DNA of 64,000 bases from Macrothele yani (GCA_039090855.1 CM077013.1:138591240-138655239); one strand, 5' to 3'. Counted from the first letter of the stretch, positions 1-12,790 are shown. Made by a program: numbers and translations. The notes: generated from the letters alone by a model not told the origin.

Positions 1-215
1 CGGTTTACCTGGACAACCGTGAGTGCAAAACCGACTGTGCGTGGATTCGTTTTAAAGTTCTCGACGAGATTTATTCAAATGTATAAAGAACACATCTCAG
101 TGGTTTAAACTAAAATTAAAAAAAACTGTTTTCGTGCGAACGAGTTAACATTTTCGACAATGCCGCGGAATTCGCAGAATGAACGCAAGCAAAAGCGGAG
201 AAAAATAAAACGAGA
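1..215 (+). repeat. Dispersed repeat family X, partial copy 1
   Basis: This segment matches parts of 13535-14175 and 29570-30715: the GTGAGTGCAAAA(C)GACTGTGCGT block, a GACGAGATYTATTCAAAT block, and a short ATG frame at about position 160. That frame begins MPRNSQNERKQK and runs on in a basic Lys/Arg-rich stretch. The left end is cut by the window edge. The match stops at about 215, where another repeat begins. I do not recognise the family. The short frame could be the start of a transposon gene or could be chance. Confidence 0.6.
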
Positions 216-284
216 GGTTGGTTGGTGTAGTTTTATGGCGCAAAGGCCACGTTTGGCCAATGAGCGCCAGACACAAAGCAGTCA
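216..284 (-). repeat. Tiny retroposon-like repeat (copy of the 33043-33128 insert)
   Basis: The reverse complement contains TGGCGCTC..TTGGCC....TGGCC.TTGCGCCATAAAA followed by an ACC/AAC-rich tail. It matches the 86-bp insert at 33043-33128, which is flanked by a 10-bp target duplication. Here it interrupts repeat family X just after its short reading frame. No clear target duplication is visible at this copy. Confidence 0.5.
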
Positions 285-349
285 AAGAAAAAGTATTAAA
301 AATGTGGTAAAATGGTTAAAATCAGGCTGATTCGGTAAAAGGGAAAAAC

Positions 350-1892
350 AAGAAAGATGACACCGAATTTTCGGGTGTAATAAAGTACGTATTTTGAATC
401 CGTTCTGACGCAAATTAAATTTATCAAAGCTATTCAAAGTCAATGGAACCGATATGGAAAACAATAGTGTCTGACGGAAGAAAGAAGTTTTTCAATCGGG
501 TTTTTAATTCCTCAGATATTGCTGTAAACGGAATCGTGAACTTACGCCCTCTGGTTGCAGACTTGTGCTTTAAGAAAGACATGAATTTATATGAGAAACA
601 TTTCACACCGGAAACGCTCTCCAACATAGAAATAATTTTTCAAATCGGACTCTTAGAAACAGAGATATCGACAAAAATAAGATGTGACTTTACGTCCCCT
701 GGTGGAAAAACCATGCATTATTTTAAAAGTATTCCAAAAGGTTTTTCCATACGAGCGGTATCGGTCCAAGAAAAAAAATAAATTTAATCGAGTTTTCAGG
801 AGCCCAGATTTTGCTACAAATACATCAGAAGCAGAAATTAACACTTTGGCCCCCTGGTGGCCAAACCATTCTTTACCAAACATTAGAAATTATGTCAAAA
901 ATATTTTCTATCAGGTCTTGTATGCGATACAGGGAGAATTTTTTAAATCGGAGTTTTAGAAGCAGAAATAACGCAGAAAATGCAATTTTCCTTTGTGCCC
1001 CCTAGCGGAAAGTCTATGATTTACTTGACAATTTTGAATTTATAGGAAAAACATTTCGCATTGGAAACACCATCCAACAAAGAAGAAAATTTTCTAATCG
1101 GTCTCCTAGAAATCGAGATATTGACAAAAATAAGATATACATCTTCGCCCTCTGGAGTAGAAACCATGCGTTATTTCAAGAAGAAAATGTTCCTAAAACG
1201 TTTGTCGATATGAATGGTATCGGTCAACAAACGACTTGTTTTTCAATACAGATTTGGAAGCTCATATTTTGCTGCAAATACATCTGAAGCGGAAATTAAG
1301 ACTTACGCCACCTGGTGGCCAAACCATTTTTTACAAAAATTATTAATCATGTACAAAGGATTTCATATCAGGAGCTGAATCCGGCGCAGAAAGAATGTTT
1401 TAAATCGGAGATTTGAAAGGAGACATATAGGAGGAAAGCAATTTACTTTTACGCCCCTTAGTGGAAAGTCTACGAATTATTTGAAAATTTTGAAATTATA
1501 TGAAAAACATGTCACACTGAACACACTATCAAACAAAGAAGGATTTTTTTCAAATCCGATTCCTAGAAGTAGAGATATTGACAAAAATAAGACATACACA
1601 TCTACGCCCTCTGGGGAAGAAACCATGCATTATTTTAAGAAGAAAATGTTTCTAAAAGATTTGTTGACATTAGTACCATCGGTCTACAAACGACATTTTT
1701 TTCAATCGAAAATTTAAAATCTCATATTTTGGTGCAAATATATCAGAAGCGGAAATTAAGATTTACGCCCCCTGGCGGCCAAACTATTTTTTTACAAAAA
1801 TTAGAAATTATGTGCAAACAATTTGCCACTAGGAGCTGTATCCGGTACAGAAAGAATTTTTCAAATCGGAGATTTAGAAGCAGAGATATAGG
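350..1892 (+). repeat. Tandem array with a three-unit higher-order repeat
   Basis: A core resembling ACGCCCCCTGGTGG recurs at about 544, 691, 847, 994, 1145, 1305, 1451, 1604 and 1765, a spacing of about 146-161 bp. Every third unit matches best: a CATGCATTATTTTAA type, a GGCCAAACCATT type, and a GGAAAGTCTA(T/C)GA type. This gives a higher-order period of about 450-460 bp. The lead-in, starting near a GATGACACCGAATTT block at about 356, is shared with the copy at 36085. No protein is expected, and the short frames here look like chance products of the repeat. Confidence 0.85.
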
Positions 1893-2544
1893 GGAGGGAG
1901 TACATTTATCCTGCCATCCGCATGTGTCGACTCATCAGTCCAGGCAAGATTTTCCCACATATCTAGGCTCCAGTGGCGATGTTCCCGCGCCCATGCTAAT
2001 CTTTGCACCTGTGATGTGCGGGCAGCAGCAGTACCTTCGTGGGACGATGGCTTCTGTACCCCATAGCGAGGAGATGGTTCTGGACGGTGTGGCTGCTTAC
2101 ACGTTTTTGTGCACCAGCGTTAAATTGCCGAGTGATTTCTCGCACTGTGGCCCGTCTATCCGCTGTTACAATGCGAGCTAGCCGACGATGACCCTGGTCA
2201 TCCACACGCTGTTGTCCACGGCAGTTGGCCCTTGCAGGGATGGTTTTACCGGATTCGATGTACTCACGATGCACCGGTGACACAGTGGCGCGTGAAAATC
2301 CCAGTGACTGCACGACTTCAGAGATGGAGTGACCCATTCGTCGGGCCCCGACAATTTGTCTACGATCAAATGCGCTTAGACCCTTCGTCTTACCCATACT
2401 ACGCCAGACTCTTACTGATTCCCGTCGCATCATTTCTTATAGTGTCGGATCGCTGTATACGTCATGTCGTTTCCGTTTACAGGGCCGCCCACAACACCAC
2501 ATTTGCATAACGCCAGCTGTTTCTAATTCAATTGCTCTTCAGTG
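1893..2544 (-). pseudogene. Tc1-like transposon, 5' part only
   Basis: On the minus strand an uninterrupted frame starts near 2400 with MGKTKGLSAFDRRQIVGARR. It is the N-terminal helix-turn-helix half of a Tc1 transposase, about 130 codons, continuing GHSISEVVQ and later RRATVREITRQFN. A second frame near 1920-1990 carries the start of the catalytic domain (WENLAWTDES). The 5' terminus is a Tc1-type inverted repeat at about 2509-2544 reading CACTGAAGAGC inward, with TA next to it at 2545-2546. The 3' half, with the later catalytic acidic residues, is missing, and the fragment abuts the tandem array. Confidence 0.8.
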
Positions 2545-3243
2545 TAGATGGCCATAGTCCGATTTGTGGCTTGACGAGAGAAGTTTGTTCCTGCCCTGTT
2601 GAGACTAGAGGGACTGCCACGATAAATGCACGGATGCCAGGACAAAAATATCTATAAACTAGCGGCAATCGAGTGATCGGCATGAAGGCGACGGACCTGG
2701 CAGAGGCACATTGTATTATTGTAAACATTACATACTGTTTTTTAATTAATATTTCGGTTTCATCTTCTGATCACGACATGTGTGTATAACGTATAGCAGT
2801 AATAAATGAAAGATTCAGGAATTTTTATATTGATACGTGTGTAACAGTACATTTGAGGGTACATCCCCAATTCACTAGCAACTGAGATAGTTCTGTCACA
2901 TTGCACGCATGGACAAAAACAGACTACCTAACATCTTAATAAATATTTCACAACAGAAAAAAGACCTGACAGGCCAAGGCTTATCTGGTTGAAATTATAA
3001 AAGAGCATCTCGGGCTGCAGATTATATCTTTTTTATTTCAATGTTTATGCTGTTGCATTATGACATCAAGTCAGAGATATTTATGTGCAATTAAAAAGTA
3101 ATAGCAGCAAAGGGAAGCAGGAAAAAGGGCCTCACAGAGACCTGACTTGCCCTGAATCCTCAAAACAGAACAAATGGGTCAAGCACCCGCCATAACACAG
3201 TAAGGGAAATATGTGTATGTTAGTCGCATTTTTTTAGTTAAGT
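2545..3243. other. Unassigned spacer
   Basis: No gene, RNA or recognisable repeat is seen. There are only short frames and A/T-rich unique-looking sequence. Confidence 0.5.
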
Positions 3244-5648
3244 ATATCATCATCATTGTCAACCATTATCAGTCCACTGCTGGACGAAGGTCTCCCCAAG
3301 TTTCCTCCGCAACGGTCTGTCTTGTGCCAGTCTCCTCCATGTCACTCCTGCATACTTCCGAATTTCATCCACCCATCTCCCATGTGGTCTTCTTCTGGGT
3401 CATTTCCTCTCCCTTGGAATCCAATCTAAAATTTCAGCTGTCCATCGATGGTCAGTCCTTCTGGCAGTATGTTCAGCCCATTGCCATTTCAGGGATTTAA
3501 CTCTGATCATGATGTCTTTCACTCTTGTCATTTTTCTGATCCACGAGTTTCTTTTCTTATTTCTCCTGGTTACACCAAGCATACATCTCTCCATGCTTCT
3601 TTGAGTTGCCTGTAGTCTGTGCATGTCTCTTTTAGTTAAGGTCTACGTCTCTACACCGTACGTGAGCACTGGAAGGATGCATTGATCAAACACTTTTCTT
3701 TTAGACACAATGGCATATTGCTCTTGAAAATCATACTGTTTCTTCTAAAAGCTCTCCAGGCAAGTTTTATACGCCGATTAATTTCTTCATCAATGTGACC
3801 CTCATTTGATATCTACTGTCCAAGATAAACGTATGTGTCTGTTATCTCCAGCTTTTCTCCATCAATCGATAAATCTTCATTTCTTGAAAAAGCATTGAAC
3901 ATCACTTTTTGTCTTCTGAAAGTTCATTTTTAATCCCACTTCTTTACTCTTGTCCGCAAGTTCCTGGATCATACTCTGCAGCTCTGATGGGGTAGTTGCA
4001 AAAATGACTCATCAGCAAAGCGAAGGTGGGTTAGATAATCTCCATTAATCTTTATCCCTTTGTTTTCCCAGCTCAGCGACTGAAAGACACCCTCCAATGT
4101 GGCATTAATGAGCTTCGGAGATATGGTGTCACATTGTCTCACTCCCTTTTCAACTTTTGTGTGTGCCGCATTCTCAAACAGCCGAATCTTTGCACTTGCA
4201 TTTCCATAGATGTTATTCATAATATTAATGTATGCATCTTCAATACCGCAAGATTTTAGAGCTATCGTAACTGCTGATGGTTTCACCGAATCAAAGGCTT
4301 TTACATAATCGATAAAAGTCATGCACAATGGAAGTTCATATCCGCGTACTGAGATAACTAATTGAAAGAGCGAGGGAAAATGATCTATTGTGCTGTAGCC
4401 ACTCCTGAATCCAGCTTGTTCTCTCGGTTGAGCCATGTCCAGTGTTACCTTCAAGCGGTGTGAAAGAACTTTAGTGAAGATTTTATAAACCACTGATAGG
4501 AGGCTGATAGGTCTTTAGTTCCTGATATCCTCAATGTCACCTTTTTTATGTAGCAGGATCATTGTAGCGTTGTTCCAATCGTCAGAAATCTTCCCATTAT
4601 TAAGGCATCGAGTGAAAATTTGGGCGAGTACTGTTTCGATTTCTCCACTTGCTTCTTGTATGATGTCTACAGTAATTTCATCTTCTCTTGGAGCTTTTCC
4701 CCGCTTCATGTTCTTGATTGAATGTGCAACTTCTGCTGGGAGGACTGGAAGAACTCTGGTACTGGTACCTTTTATGATTTTTGGAGGACATGTATCATCC
4801 CTTTCATATAATTTGGAGTAGAAATCTTTCATTCATGTCAAAATTTCGCCTCAATTTCTTGTTACAGAACCATCTTTTCTCACTGCCATAATCTGTTTTC
4901 TTCACTTACTGAGATGCCCCTTTGCTATCTTTCGGCTTTGGTTGTTTTCAATTGCTTTCCTCACTAGTTCACAGTTGAATTTCCTTACGTCTTCAGTGAT
5001 ACTTTTTCGTACTGTCTTGCATGGTTCTGTGTATTCCAATTTGGAAGTCACATCTTCTTGAGTTGTCCTCATCTGTATCTTCTTTTTTGCATCAACATTT
5101 TGGTTTTTCCTGATAATTTGTTCGCATGCAACTTGTTCTTAGACCCAGCTAATTTTGTTGCTGTTTCCATAAGAGCTTTGGTTACTTTTCTGTTAACTTC
5201 AGAGATGTCCACTTCTTCCGATGTTAGGCCTTCTAAAGCAGAGTATCTGTTCTTCAGTTCCAACTTGAAGGTATTATGGTGTTTTTTAAGGTTGGTTATG
5301 TCAATACATTTTGTTTGTCTTATGAGCTTGCTGCGTTCGAGTTTAGTGTTGAGGTGCATCTTACATCTCACCAATCTATGGTCACTACCTGTGTTGAACT
5401 TGTTTAGCACACTGCAGTCTTCTATGACGAATTTTTGTTACACATAATAAAATCAATTTCACTTGTCGTTCCATTTGGATGTCTCCATGCCCATTTCCGG
5501 TGTGGCTTTTTCTTGAAAAAGGAGTTCAAGATGAAAAACCCTTCTGCCTCTGCAAACTCAACGAGAATATTTCCACGCTGGTTTCTGTTGCCGTGACCGA
5601 ATTTACCTACTGAAGTTTCATTCTGTTGCCGTTGCCTTATTTTTTGTG
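3244..5648 (-). pseudogene. RTE-clade LINE copy A, 5'-truncated
   Basis: This is a degraded LINE running right to left. Pieces in order are the end of the endonuclease and linker (5069-5410), the linker and start of reverse transcriptase (4515-4832), the reverse transcriptase palm (3969-4493), and the C-terminal part (3400-3624). The palm shows FIDYVKAFDSVKP (motif A) and GVRQCDTISPKL (motif B, normally GVRQGD). Motif C has lost 4 bp and reads LRFADES in place of FADDVVIF. A TAA stop lies just before RPISLL. Both lesions are shared with copy C. The 5' end stops in the endonuclease, next to a (TA)n tract. The 3' end is the usual CATCATCATTGTCAACC in plus-strand view. Confidence 0.9.
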
Positions 5649-5688
5649 TGTATATATATATATATATACACATATATATATATATATG
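5649..5688. repeat. (TA)n tract between LINE copies A and B
   Basis: A run of TA dinucleotides with one ACAC interruption. It separates the 5' ends of two oppositely oriented RTE copies. Confidence 0.95.
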
Positions 5689-8600
5689 GGATGCAAGGTC
5701 AGGGTGATGCGTAATATCACAGCCTCTCCTTGACAAATGTCAACCCCGCCTTCTCGCGGTGCATTCCCTGTTCCCACTAAAGGGGCTCTGACGACCGCCC
5801 ATAGCGGTATAACTATACCATCGGGATCAGAGGAAATTCTATTTCACACTCACCAACCCGCTTGCCAGCGGTGAGTTATGGCCAAACCCTCCAAAATGAT
5901 CCCACAACTTAAATCTTGGCCCTCAGTCTCCGGCAGCTGGAATGTACTGGCCAAGGCAGCGGCCAGTGCGACATGAAGGCAGAGGGCGCTAAGAATCCCC
6001 GAGGACCGACTAGGCTGCCATCTGATGCTGACCCTACATAATGGACGCTCCCTATCTTCTGATTCGCTTCTGAATTGGAAAGAGGAACTACAAAGGATCA
6101 TGGACATCGTGGGCTATGGTATGAGAAAGGAGAAGATCCATCGAACTGAAAAGTGGACATCTCTTCTACTATCGCGGGACAGATACTGGCAGAACTAGTG
6201 GGTGCTGGATTTATAATCAACAAGAAACTGAAGGATAAAGTTGTAGAAGTTGAAAGTTCCTCTGACAGACCTGCACGACTGGTTATCCAACTATCGAAAA
6301 GATAATTGATTATTCAAACTTATGCACCCACTACAAGTCATCCTGAAGAAGAAATTGAAGAATTTTATGAGGAAATTTGTCATCTAAATAATAAAGGTAA
6401 GCAGCACTTGAAAATAATTATGGGAGATTTCCAATGCAAAAATAGGGCAACGGCAACAGAATGAAACTCAGCAGGTAAATTGGTCATGGCAACAGAAACC
6501 AGAGTGGAAATATCTCGTTGAGTTTGCAGAGGCAGAAGGGTTTTCATCTGAACTCCTTCAAGAAAGCCACAGGAAATGGACATGGAGACATCCAATGGGA
6601 CGACAAGTGAAATTGATTTTATTATGTAACAAAAATTCGTCATAGAAGATTGCAGTGTTAAACAAGTTCAACACAGGTAGTGACTATAGATTGGTGAGAT
6701 AAGATGCACCTCAACACTAAACTTGAACGTGGCAAGCTCATAAGACAAACAAAATCTATTGACATAACCAACCTTAAAAAACACTACAATACCTTCAAGT
6801 TAGAACTGAAGAACAGGTTCTCTGCTTTAGAAGGCCTAACATCGGAAGAAGTGGACATCTCTGAAGTTAACAGAAAAGTAATTAAAGCTCTTATGGAAAC
6901 AGCAATCAAAATTAGCTGGGTCTAAGAATAGTTGCATGTGAACAAATTCATCAGGAAAACCCAAAATGTTGATGCAAAAAGAAGAGAGATGAGGACAACT
7001 AAAGAAGATGTGACTTCCAAAGCGGAATATATAGAGCTATGCAAGACAGTAAGAAAAAGTATCACTGAAGACGTAAGGAAATTCCAACTGTGAACTAGTG
7101 AGGAAAGCAATTGAAAACAACCAAGCCTAAAGATAGCAAAGGGACATCTCAGCAAGGGAAGAAAATAGATTACGGCACTGAGAAAAGAAGATGGTCTGTA
7201 CATGAAGGGCGAAATTTTGACAAGAGTGAAAGATTTCTACTCCAAATTATATGAAAGGGATGATATATTCCAGACATCATGAAAGATACAGTACCAGAGT
7301 TCCTCCAGTCCTTCCAGCAGAAGTTGCACATGCAATCAAGAACATGAAGCGAGGAAAGTTCCAGAGAAGATGGAATACTGTAGACATCATACAAGAAGCA
7401 AGTGGAGAAATCGAAACAGTACTGCCCAAATTTCACTCGATGCCTTAATGAAGGAAAGATTCCTGAGGATTGGAACACGCTAAATGATCCTGCTACATAA
7501 GAAAGGTGACATTGAGGATCTCGGAAATTCAGACCTATCAGCCTCCTATCAGTAGTTTATAAAATCTTCACTAAAGTTCTTTCACACCGCTTAAAGGTAG
7601 CACTAGACATGGCTCAACCGAGAGAACAAGTTGATTCGTGAGGGCTACAGCACAATAGATCATATCCACGCGCTGAGAGAACTAATTGAAAGATCGAGGA
7701 ATATGAACTTCCATTGCGCATGGCTTTTATCGATTATGATAAAGCCTTGATTCGGTGAAACCATCAAGCAGTTACAATGGCTCTGAAAACCTGCGGTATT
7801 GAAGATGCATACATTAATATTATTAATAATATCTATGAAAATGCAAGTGCAAAGATTAGGCTGTTTGAAAATACAACACACGCAAAAATTGGAAAAGGGA
7901 GTGAGACAAGGTGACACATATCTCCGAAGCTTTTTAATGCCACATTGGAGGGTGTTTTCAGTCGTTGAGCCGGGAAAACAAGGGGATAAAGATTAATGGA
8001 GATTATCTAACCCACTCGTTTTGCTGATGACGTAGTCATTTTTAAATTCCCCATCAGAGCTGCAGGGTATGATCCAGCAATCTGCTGACAAGAAGTAAAG
8101 AAGTGATTAAAAATGAACTTTCAGAAGACAAAAGTGAGGTTCAATGCTTTTACAAGAAATGAAGATTTATCGATTGATGGAGAAAGCTGGAGATAACAGA
8201 CACGTACGTTTATCTTGGACAGCAGATATCAATGAGGGTCACATTGATGAAGAAATTCACTGGAGAGCTTTTGAAGAAACAGCATAATTTTCAAGAGCAA
8301 TATGCCATTATGTCTTAAAGAAAAGTGTTTGATCAATGCATCCTTCCAGTGCTTACGCATGGTGCAGAGACGTGGACCTTAACTAAAAGAGACATACAAA
8401 GGCTGCAGACAACTCAAAGCAGCATGGAGAGGTGCATGCTTGGTGTAACTAGGAGAGATAAGAAGAGGAACTCGTGGATCCGAAAATGACAAGAGTGGAA
8501 GACATCATGATCAGAGTTAAATCCTTGAAATGGCAATGGGCTGGACATACTGCCAGAAGGACAGATCATCGATGGACAGCCGAAATTTTAGATTGATTCC

Positions 8601-8760
8601 AAGGGACAGGAAAAGACCCAGAAGAAGACCACATAGGAGATGGGTGGATGAAATTCGAAAGTATGCAGGGGTGACATGGAGGAGACTGGCACAAGACAGA
8701 CGTTGTGGAGGAAAGAGGACCTTCGTCCAGCAGTGGATTGATAATGGCTGACAATGATGA
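5689..8760 (+). pseudogene. RTE-clade LINE copy B, near full length but heavily mutated
   Basis: The whole element is collinear with copy C: a 5' leader (GTCAACCCCGCCTTCTCG), endonuclease, linker (6704-6925), reverse transcriptase (about 7300-8060) and the C-terminal tail. It ends ATGGCTGACAATGATGATG. Dozens of one- or two-base deletions break every domain into short frames. At motif C it keeps the unmutated TTTGCTGATGACGTAGTC, unlike A and C. It is flanked by (TA)n on both sides. It was presumably once autonomous and now cannot encode a protein. Confidence 0.9.

Positions 8761-8822
<62 letters not shown>
8761..8822. repeat. (TA)n tract between LINE tails B and C
   Basis: About 60 bp of uninterrupted alternating AT. 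It lies between the GATGATGAT tail of plus-strand copy B and the ATCATCATCAT tail of minus-strand copy C. The flanks are inverted copies of each other, so the site could extrude as a cruciform. Tyr/Ile-repeat frames over it are artefacts. Confidence 0.95.
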
Positions 8823-8826
<4 letters not shown>

Positions 8827-11800
8827 CATCATCATCATCATTGTCAACCATTATCAATCCACTGCTGGACGAAGGTCTCCCCAAGTTTCCTCCACAACGG
8901 TCTGTCTTGTGCCAGTCTCCTCCATGTCACTCCCGCATACTTTCGAATTTCATCCACCCATCTTCCATGTGGTCTTCTTCTGGGTCTTTTCCTGTCCCTT
9001 GGAATCCAATCTAAAATTTCGGCTGTCCATCGATGGTCTGTTCTTCAGGCAGTATGTCCAGCCCATTGCCATTTCAGGGATTTAACTCTGATCATCATGT
9101 CTTGCACTCTTGTCATTTTTCGGATCCACGTGTTCCTCTTCTTATCTCTCCTGGTTACACCAAGCATGCACCTCTCCATGCTGCTTTGAGTTGTCTGCAG
9201 CCTTTGTATGTCTCTTTTAGCTAAGGTCCATGTCTCTGCACCATACGTAAGCACTGGAAGGATGCATTGATCAAACACTTTTCTTTTAAGACATAATGGC
9301 ATATTGCTCTTGAAAATTATGCTGTTTCTTCCAAAAGCTCTCCAGGCAAGTTTTATACGCCGATTAATTTCTTCACCAATGTGACCCTCACTTGATATCT
9401 GCTGTCCAAGATAAACGTACGTGTCTGTTATCTCCAGCTTTTCTCCATCAATCGATAAATCTTCATTTCTTGTAAAAGCATTGTACATCACTTTTGTCTT
9501 CTGAAAGTTCATTTTTAATCCCACTTCTTTACTCCTGTCAGCAAGTTCCTGGATCATACTCTGTAGCTCTGATGGGGTAGTTGCAAGAATGACTCATCAG
9601 CAAAACGAAGGTGGGTTAGACAATCTCCATTAATCTTTATCCCTTTGTTTTCCCAGTTCAGTGACTGAAAGACATTTTCCAATGTGGCATTAAAGAGCTT
9701 CGGAGATATGGTGTCACCTTGTCTCACTCCTTTTCCAATTTTTATGTGTGTTGTACTTTCAAACAGCCGAATCTTTGCACTTGCATTTTCATAGATGTTA
9801 TTAATAATATTAATGTATGCATCTTCAATACCGCAGGATTTCAGAGCCATTGCAACTGCTGATGGTTTCACCGAATCAAAGGCTTTTTCATAATCGATAA
9901 AAGCCATGCACAATGGAAGCTCATATTCCCTCGCTCTTTCAATTAGTTCTCTCAGTACGTGGATATGATCTATTGTGCTGTAGCCACTCCTGAATCCAGC
10001 TTGTTCTCTCGGTTGAGCCATGTCCAGTGTCACCTTCAAGCGGTGTGAAAGAACTTTAGTGAAGATTTTATAAACCACTGATAGGAGGCTGATAGGTCTT
10101 TAGTTCCTGAGATCCTCAATGTCACCTTTTTTATGTAGCAAGATCATTGTAGCGTTGTTCCAATCCTCAGGAATTTTCCTTTCATTAAGGCATCGAGTGA
10201 AAATTTGGGCGAGTACTGTTTCGATTTCTCCACTTGCTTCTTGTATGATGTCTACAGTAATTCCATCTTCTCCTGGAGCTTTTCCCCGCTTCATGTTCTT
10301 GATTGCATGTGCAACTTCTGCTGGAAGGACTGGAAGAACTCTGGTACTGGTACCTTTCATGATGTCTGGAGTACATGTATCATCCCTTTCATATAATTTG
10401 GAGTAGAAATCTTTCACTCTTGTCAAAATTTCGCCTCTATTTCTTGTTACAGAACCATCTTCTTTTCTCAGTGCCATAATCTGTTTTTTCCCCCTTACTG
10501 AGATGTCCCTTTTCTATCTTTAGGCTTTGGTTGTTTTCAATTGCTTTCCTTACTAGTTCACAGTTGAATTTCCTTACGTCTTCAGTGATACTTTTTCGTA
10601 CTGTCTTGCATAGCTCTATATATTCCACTTTGGAAGTTACATCTTCTTTAGTTGTCCTCATAACTCTTCTTTTTTGCATCAACATTTTGGTTTTTCCTGA
10701 TAATTTGTTCACATGCAATTTGTTCTTAGACCCAGCTAATTTTGTTGCTGTTTCCATAAGAGCTTTGGTTACTTTTCTGTTAACTTCAGAAATATCCACT
10801 TCTTCCGATGTTAGGCCTTCTAAAGCAGAGAATCTGTTCTTCAGTTCCAATTTGAAGGTATTATGGTGTTTTTTAAGGTTGGTTATGTCAATACATTTTG
10901 TTTGTCTTATGAGCTTGCTGCGTTCGAGTTTAGTGTTGAGGTGCATCTTACATCTCAACAATCTATGGTCACTGCCTGTGTTGAACTTGTTTAGCACACT
11001 GCAGTCTTCTATGACGAATTTTTTGTTACACATAATAAAATCAATTTCACTTGTCGTCCCATTTGGATGTCTCCATGTCCATTTCCTGTGTGGCTTTTTC
11101 TTGAAAAAGGAGTTCAAGATGAAAAACCCTTCTGCCTCTGCCAACTCTACGAGAGTATTTCCACGCTGGTTTCTGTTGCCGTGACCGAATTTACCTACTG
11201 AAGTTTCATTCTGTTGCCGTTGCCCTATTTTTGCACTTAAATCTCCCATAATTATCTTCAAGTGCTGCTTACCTTTATTATTTAAGATCACGAATTTCCT
11301 CATAAAATTCTTCAATTTCTTCTTCAGCATGACTTGTGGTGGGTGCATAAGTTTGAATAATCTGAGCCTGGTATCTTCTCGAGAGTTGGATAACGAGTCG
11401 TGCAGCTCTGTCAGAGGAACTTTCAACTTCTACAACTTTATGCTTCAGTTTCTTGTTTATTATAAATCCAACACCACTAGTTCTGCCAGTATCTGTCCCA
11501 CGATAGTAGAAGATATGTCCACTTTTCAGTTCAATGAGATCTTCTCCTTTTCTCCTTACCTCACTTAGCCCGACGATGGCCCACTTGATCCTTTGTAGTT
11601 CCTCTTCCAATTCAAGAAGCCTTGAATCAGAAGATAGGGAGCGTCCGTTGTACGTAGCCAAGGTCAGCATCAGATGGCAGCCTAGTCCGGTCCTCCGGGG
11701 ATTCTTAGCACCCTCTGCCTTCATGTCGCACTGGCCGCTGCCTTGGCCAGGTACATTCCAGCTGCCGGAGACTGAGGGCCAAGATTTAAGTTGTGGAGTC

Positions 11801-12013
11801 ATTTTGGAGGGGTTTGGCCATAACTCACGACGCTGGCCAAGCGGGTTGGTGAGTGTGGGATAGCATTTCCTCTAATCCCGATGGTATAGTTATACCGCTA
11901 TTGGCGGTCGTCAGAGCCCCTTTAGTGGGAACAAGATGTACCACGAGAAGGCGGGGTTGACATTTGTCAAGGAGAGGCTGTGATGTTACGCATCACCTGA
12001 CCTTACATGCCAT
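8823..12013 (-). pseudogene. RTE-clade LINE copy C, full length
   Basis: This is the most complete RTE copy, about 3.2 kb. The protein starts at the ATG at 11800-11802. The apurinic-type endonuclease shows LATYNGRSL, VGLSEVRRKGE and QTYAPT (11278-11802), then IIMGDLSAKIG and SEIDFIMC..GSDHRL (10437-11426). Reverse transcriptase follows: RGKAPGEDGIT (10100-10477), FIDYEKAFDSV and GKGVRQGDTISPKLFNA (9554-10078). The C-terminal part is at 9045-9557. Breaks are a frameshift in the endonuclease, a TAA before RPISLL, a 4-bp deletion in motif C (LRFADES), and an AGA-to-TGA change after AGHTA. The 5' leader ends at a short (TA)n at about 12014. With these breaks repaired the protein would be about 1000 residues, normal for RTE. 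Confidence 0.93.
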
Positions 12014-12024
12014 ATATATATATT

Positions 12025-12790
12025 TTTTTTAATGTTAGATTATTAATATGAATTTCCTCCACAGGCAAACCATTCCAGTACACAGGACCAATGTATTTAA
12101 TACTTTGCCTTGACATCAGTGTCTTTGGTAAAATAGGTCCCACTAATGCCTTATTCCCTGTTTTATAATTGAGTAATGGAATTTAAATCTATTACATCTG
12201 AAAGAAAGTTATTTTTTATCCTTTTGAACATCAATTTACCAATGTTAAAATGAAATAGTTGTTTAATCGACAAAATTCCATACCTATTTGGGTCAACACG
12301 AGTGTGATGATAGTGAAATAATTGTAAGTTGTTAAGAGTTGAGGGGGATCTTTAAATCCAATAATCAGATAAACTCATTCTGTAAAATTTGCAACCTATT
12401 TATATTAGTTCGGGTAGTCTGTCCCCAAAAGGCAATGCCATAATTAATATGTCAATGAATCAATGAATAGTACAACATTTTAAGGGTTTTAACTGTCAAA
12501 CATGATATAACCCTAGAGACAATACCCATATGTTTTGCAATTTTACTTTCAATATATATTATATGATTATTCCATTTTAGAGTAGAGTTTGGAATAGTTC
12601 CCAAAAACTTAAATGTTTGTGCACGTTCAATAGTTTGATTATTCAAAGTTAAATGATGGTGATACATCAAATATATTCTTTGTGTAGTGAAGATTAAATA
12701 TTTAGTCTTATTGAGATTAACTGGTAAATCATTATTATGTCAACCATTCGGAATAAATTTGAAATAGTGTGTTAGCCTGCATAAAGAGAT
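12025..12790 (-). pseudogene. LINE reverse transcriptase C-terminal fragment (jockey/CR1-like)
   Basis: The minus strand reads KTKYLIF, then ERAQTFKFLGTIPNSTLKWN and VKTLKMLYYSLIH. Past an in-frame stop come NYGIAFWGQTTRT, NRLQILQNEFI and, nearer the end, GPVYWNGLPVE. This order is typical of the C-terminal part of jockey/CR1-type reverse transcriptases, after the catalytic palm. Motifs A-C are absent, so the fragment is strongly 5'-truncated. The exact clade is uncertain. RTE copy C begins immediately beside it. Confidence 0.75.

Noticed and set aside
350..1892. CRISPR-like array
   Set aside because: The units are about 150 bp and wholly repetitive, without unique spacers, in a eukaryotic context.
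8754..8860. Tyr/Ile-repeat proteins
   Set aside because: These are translation of the (TA)n tract and occur on both strands.
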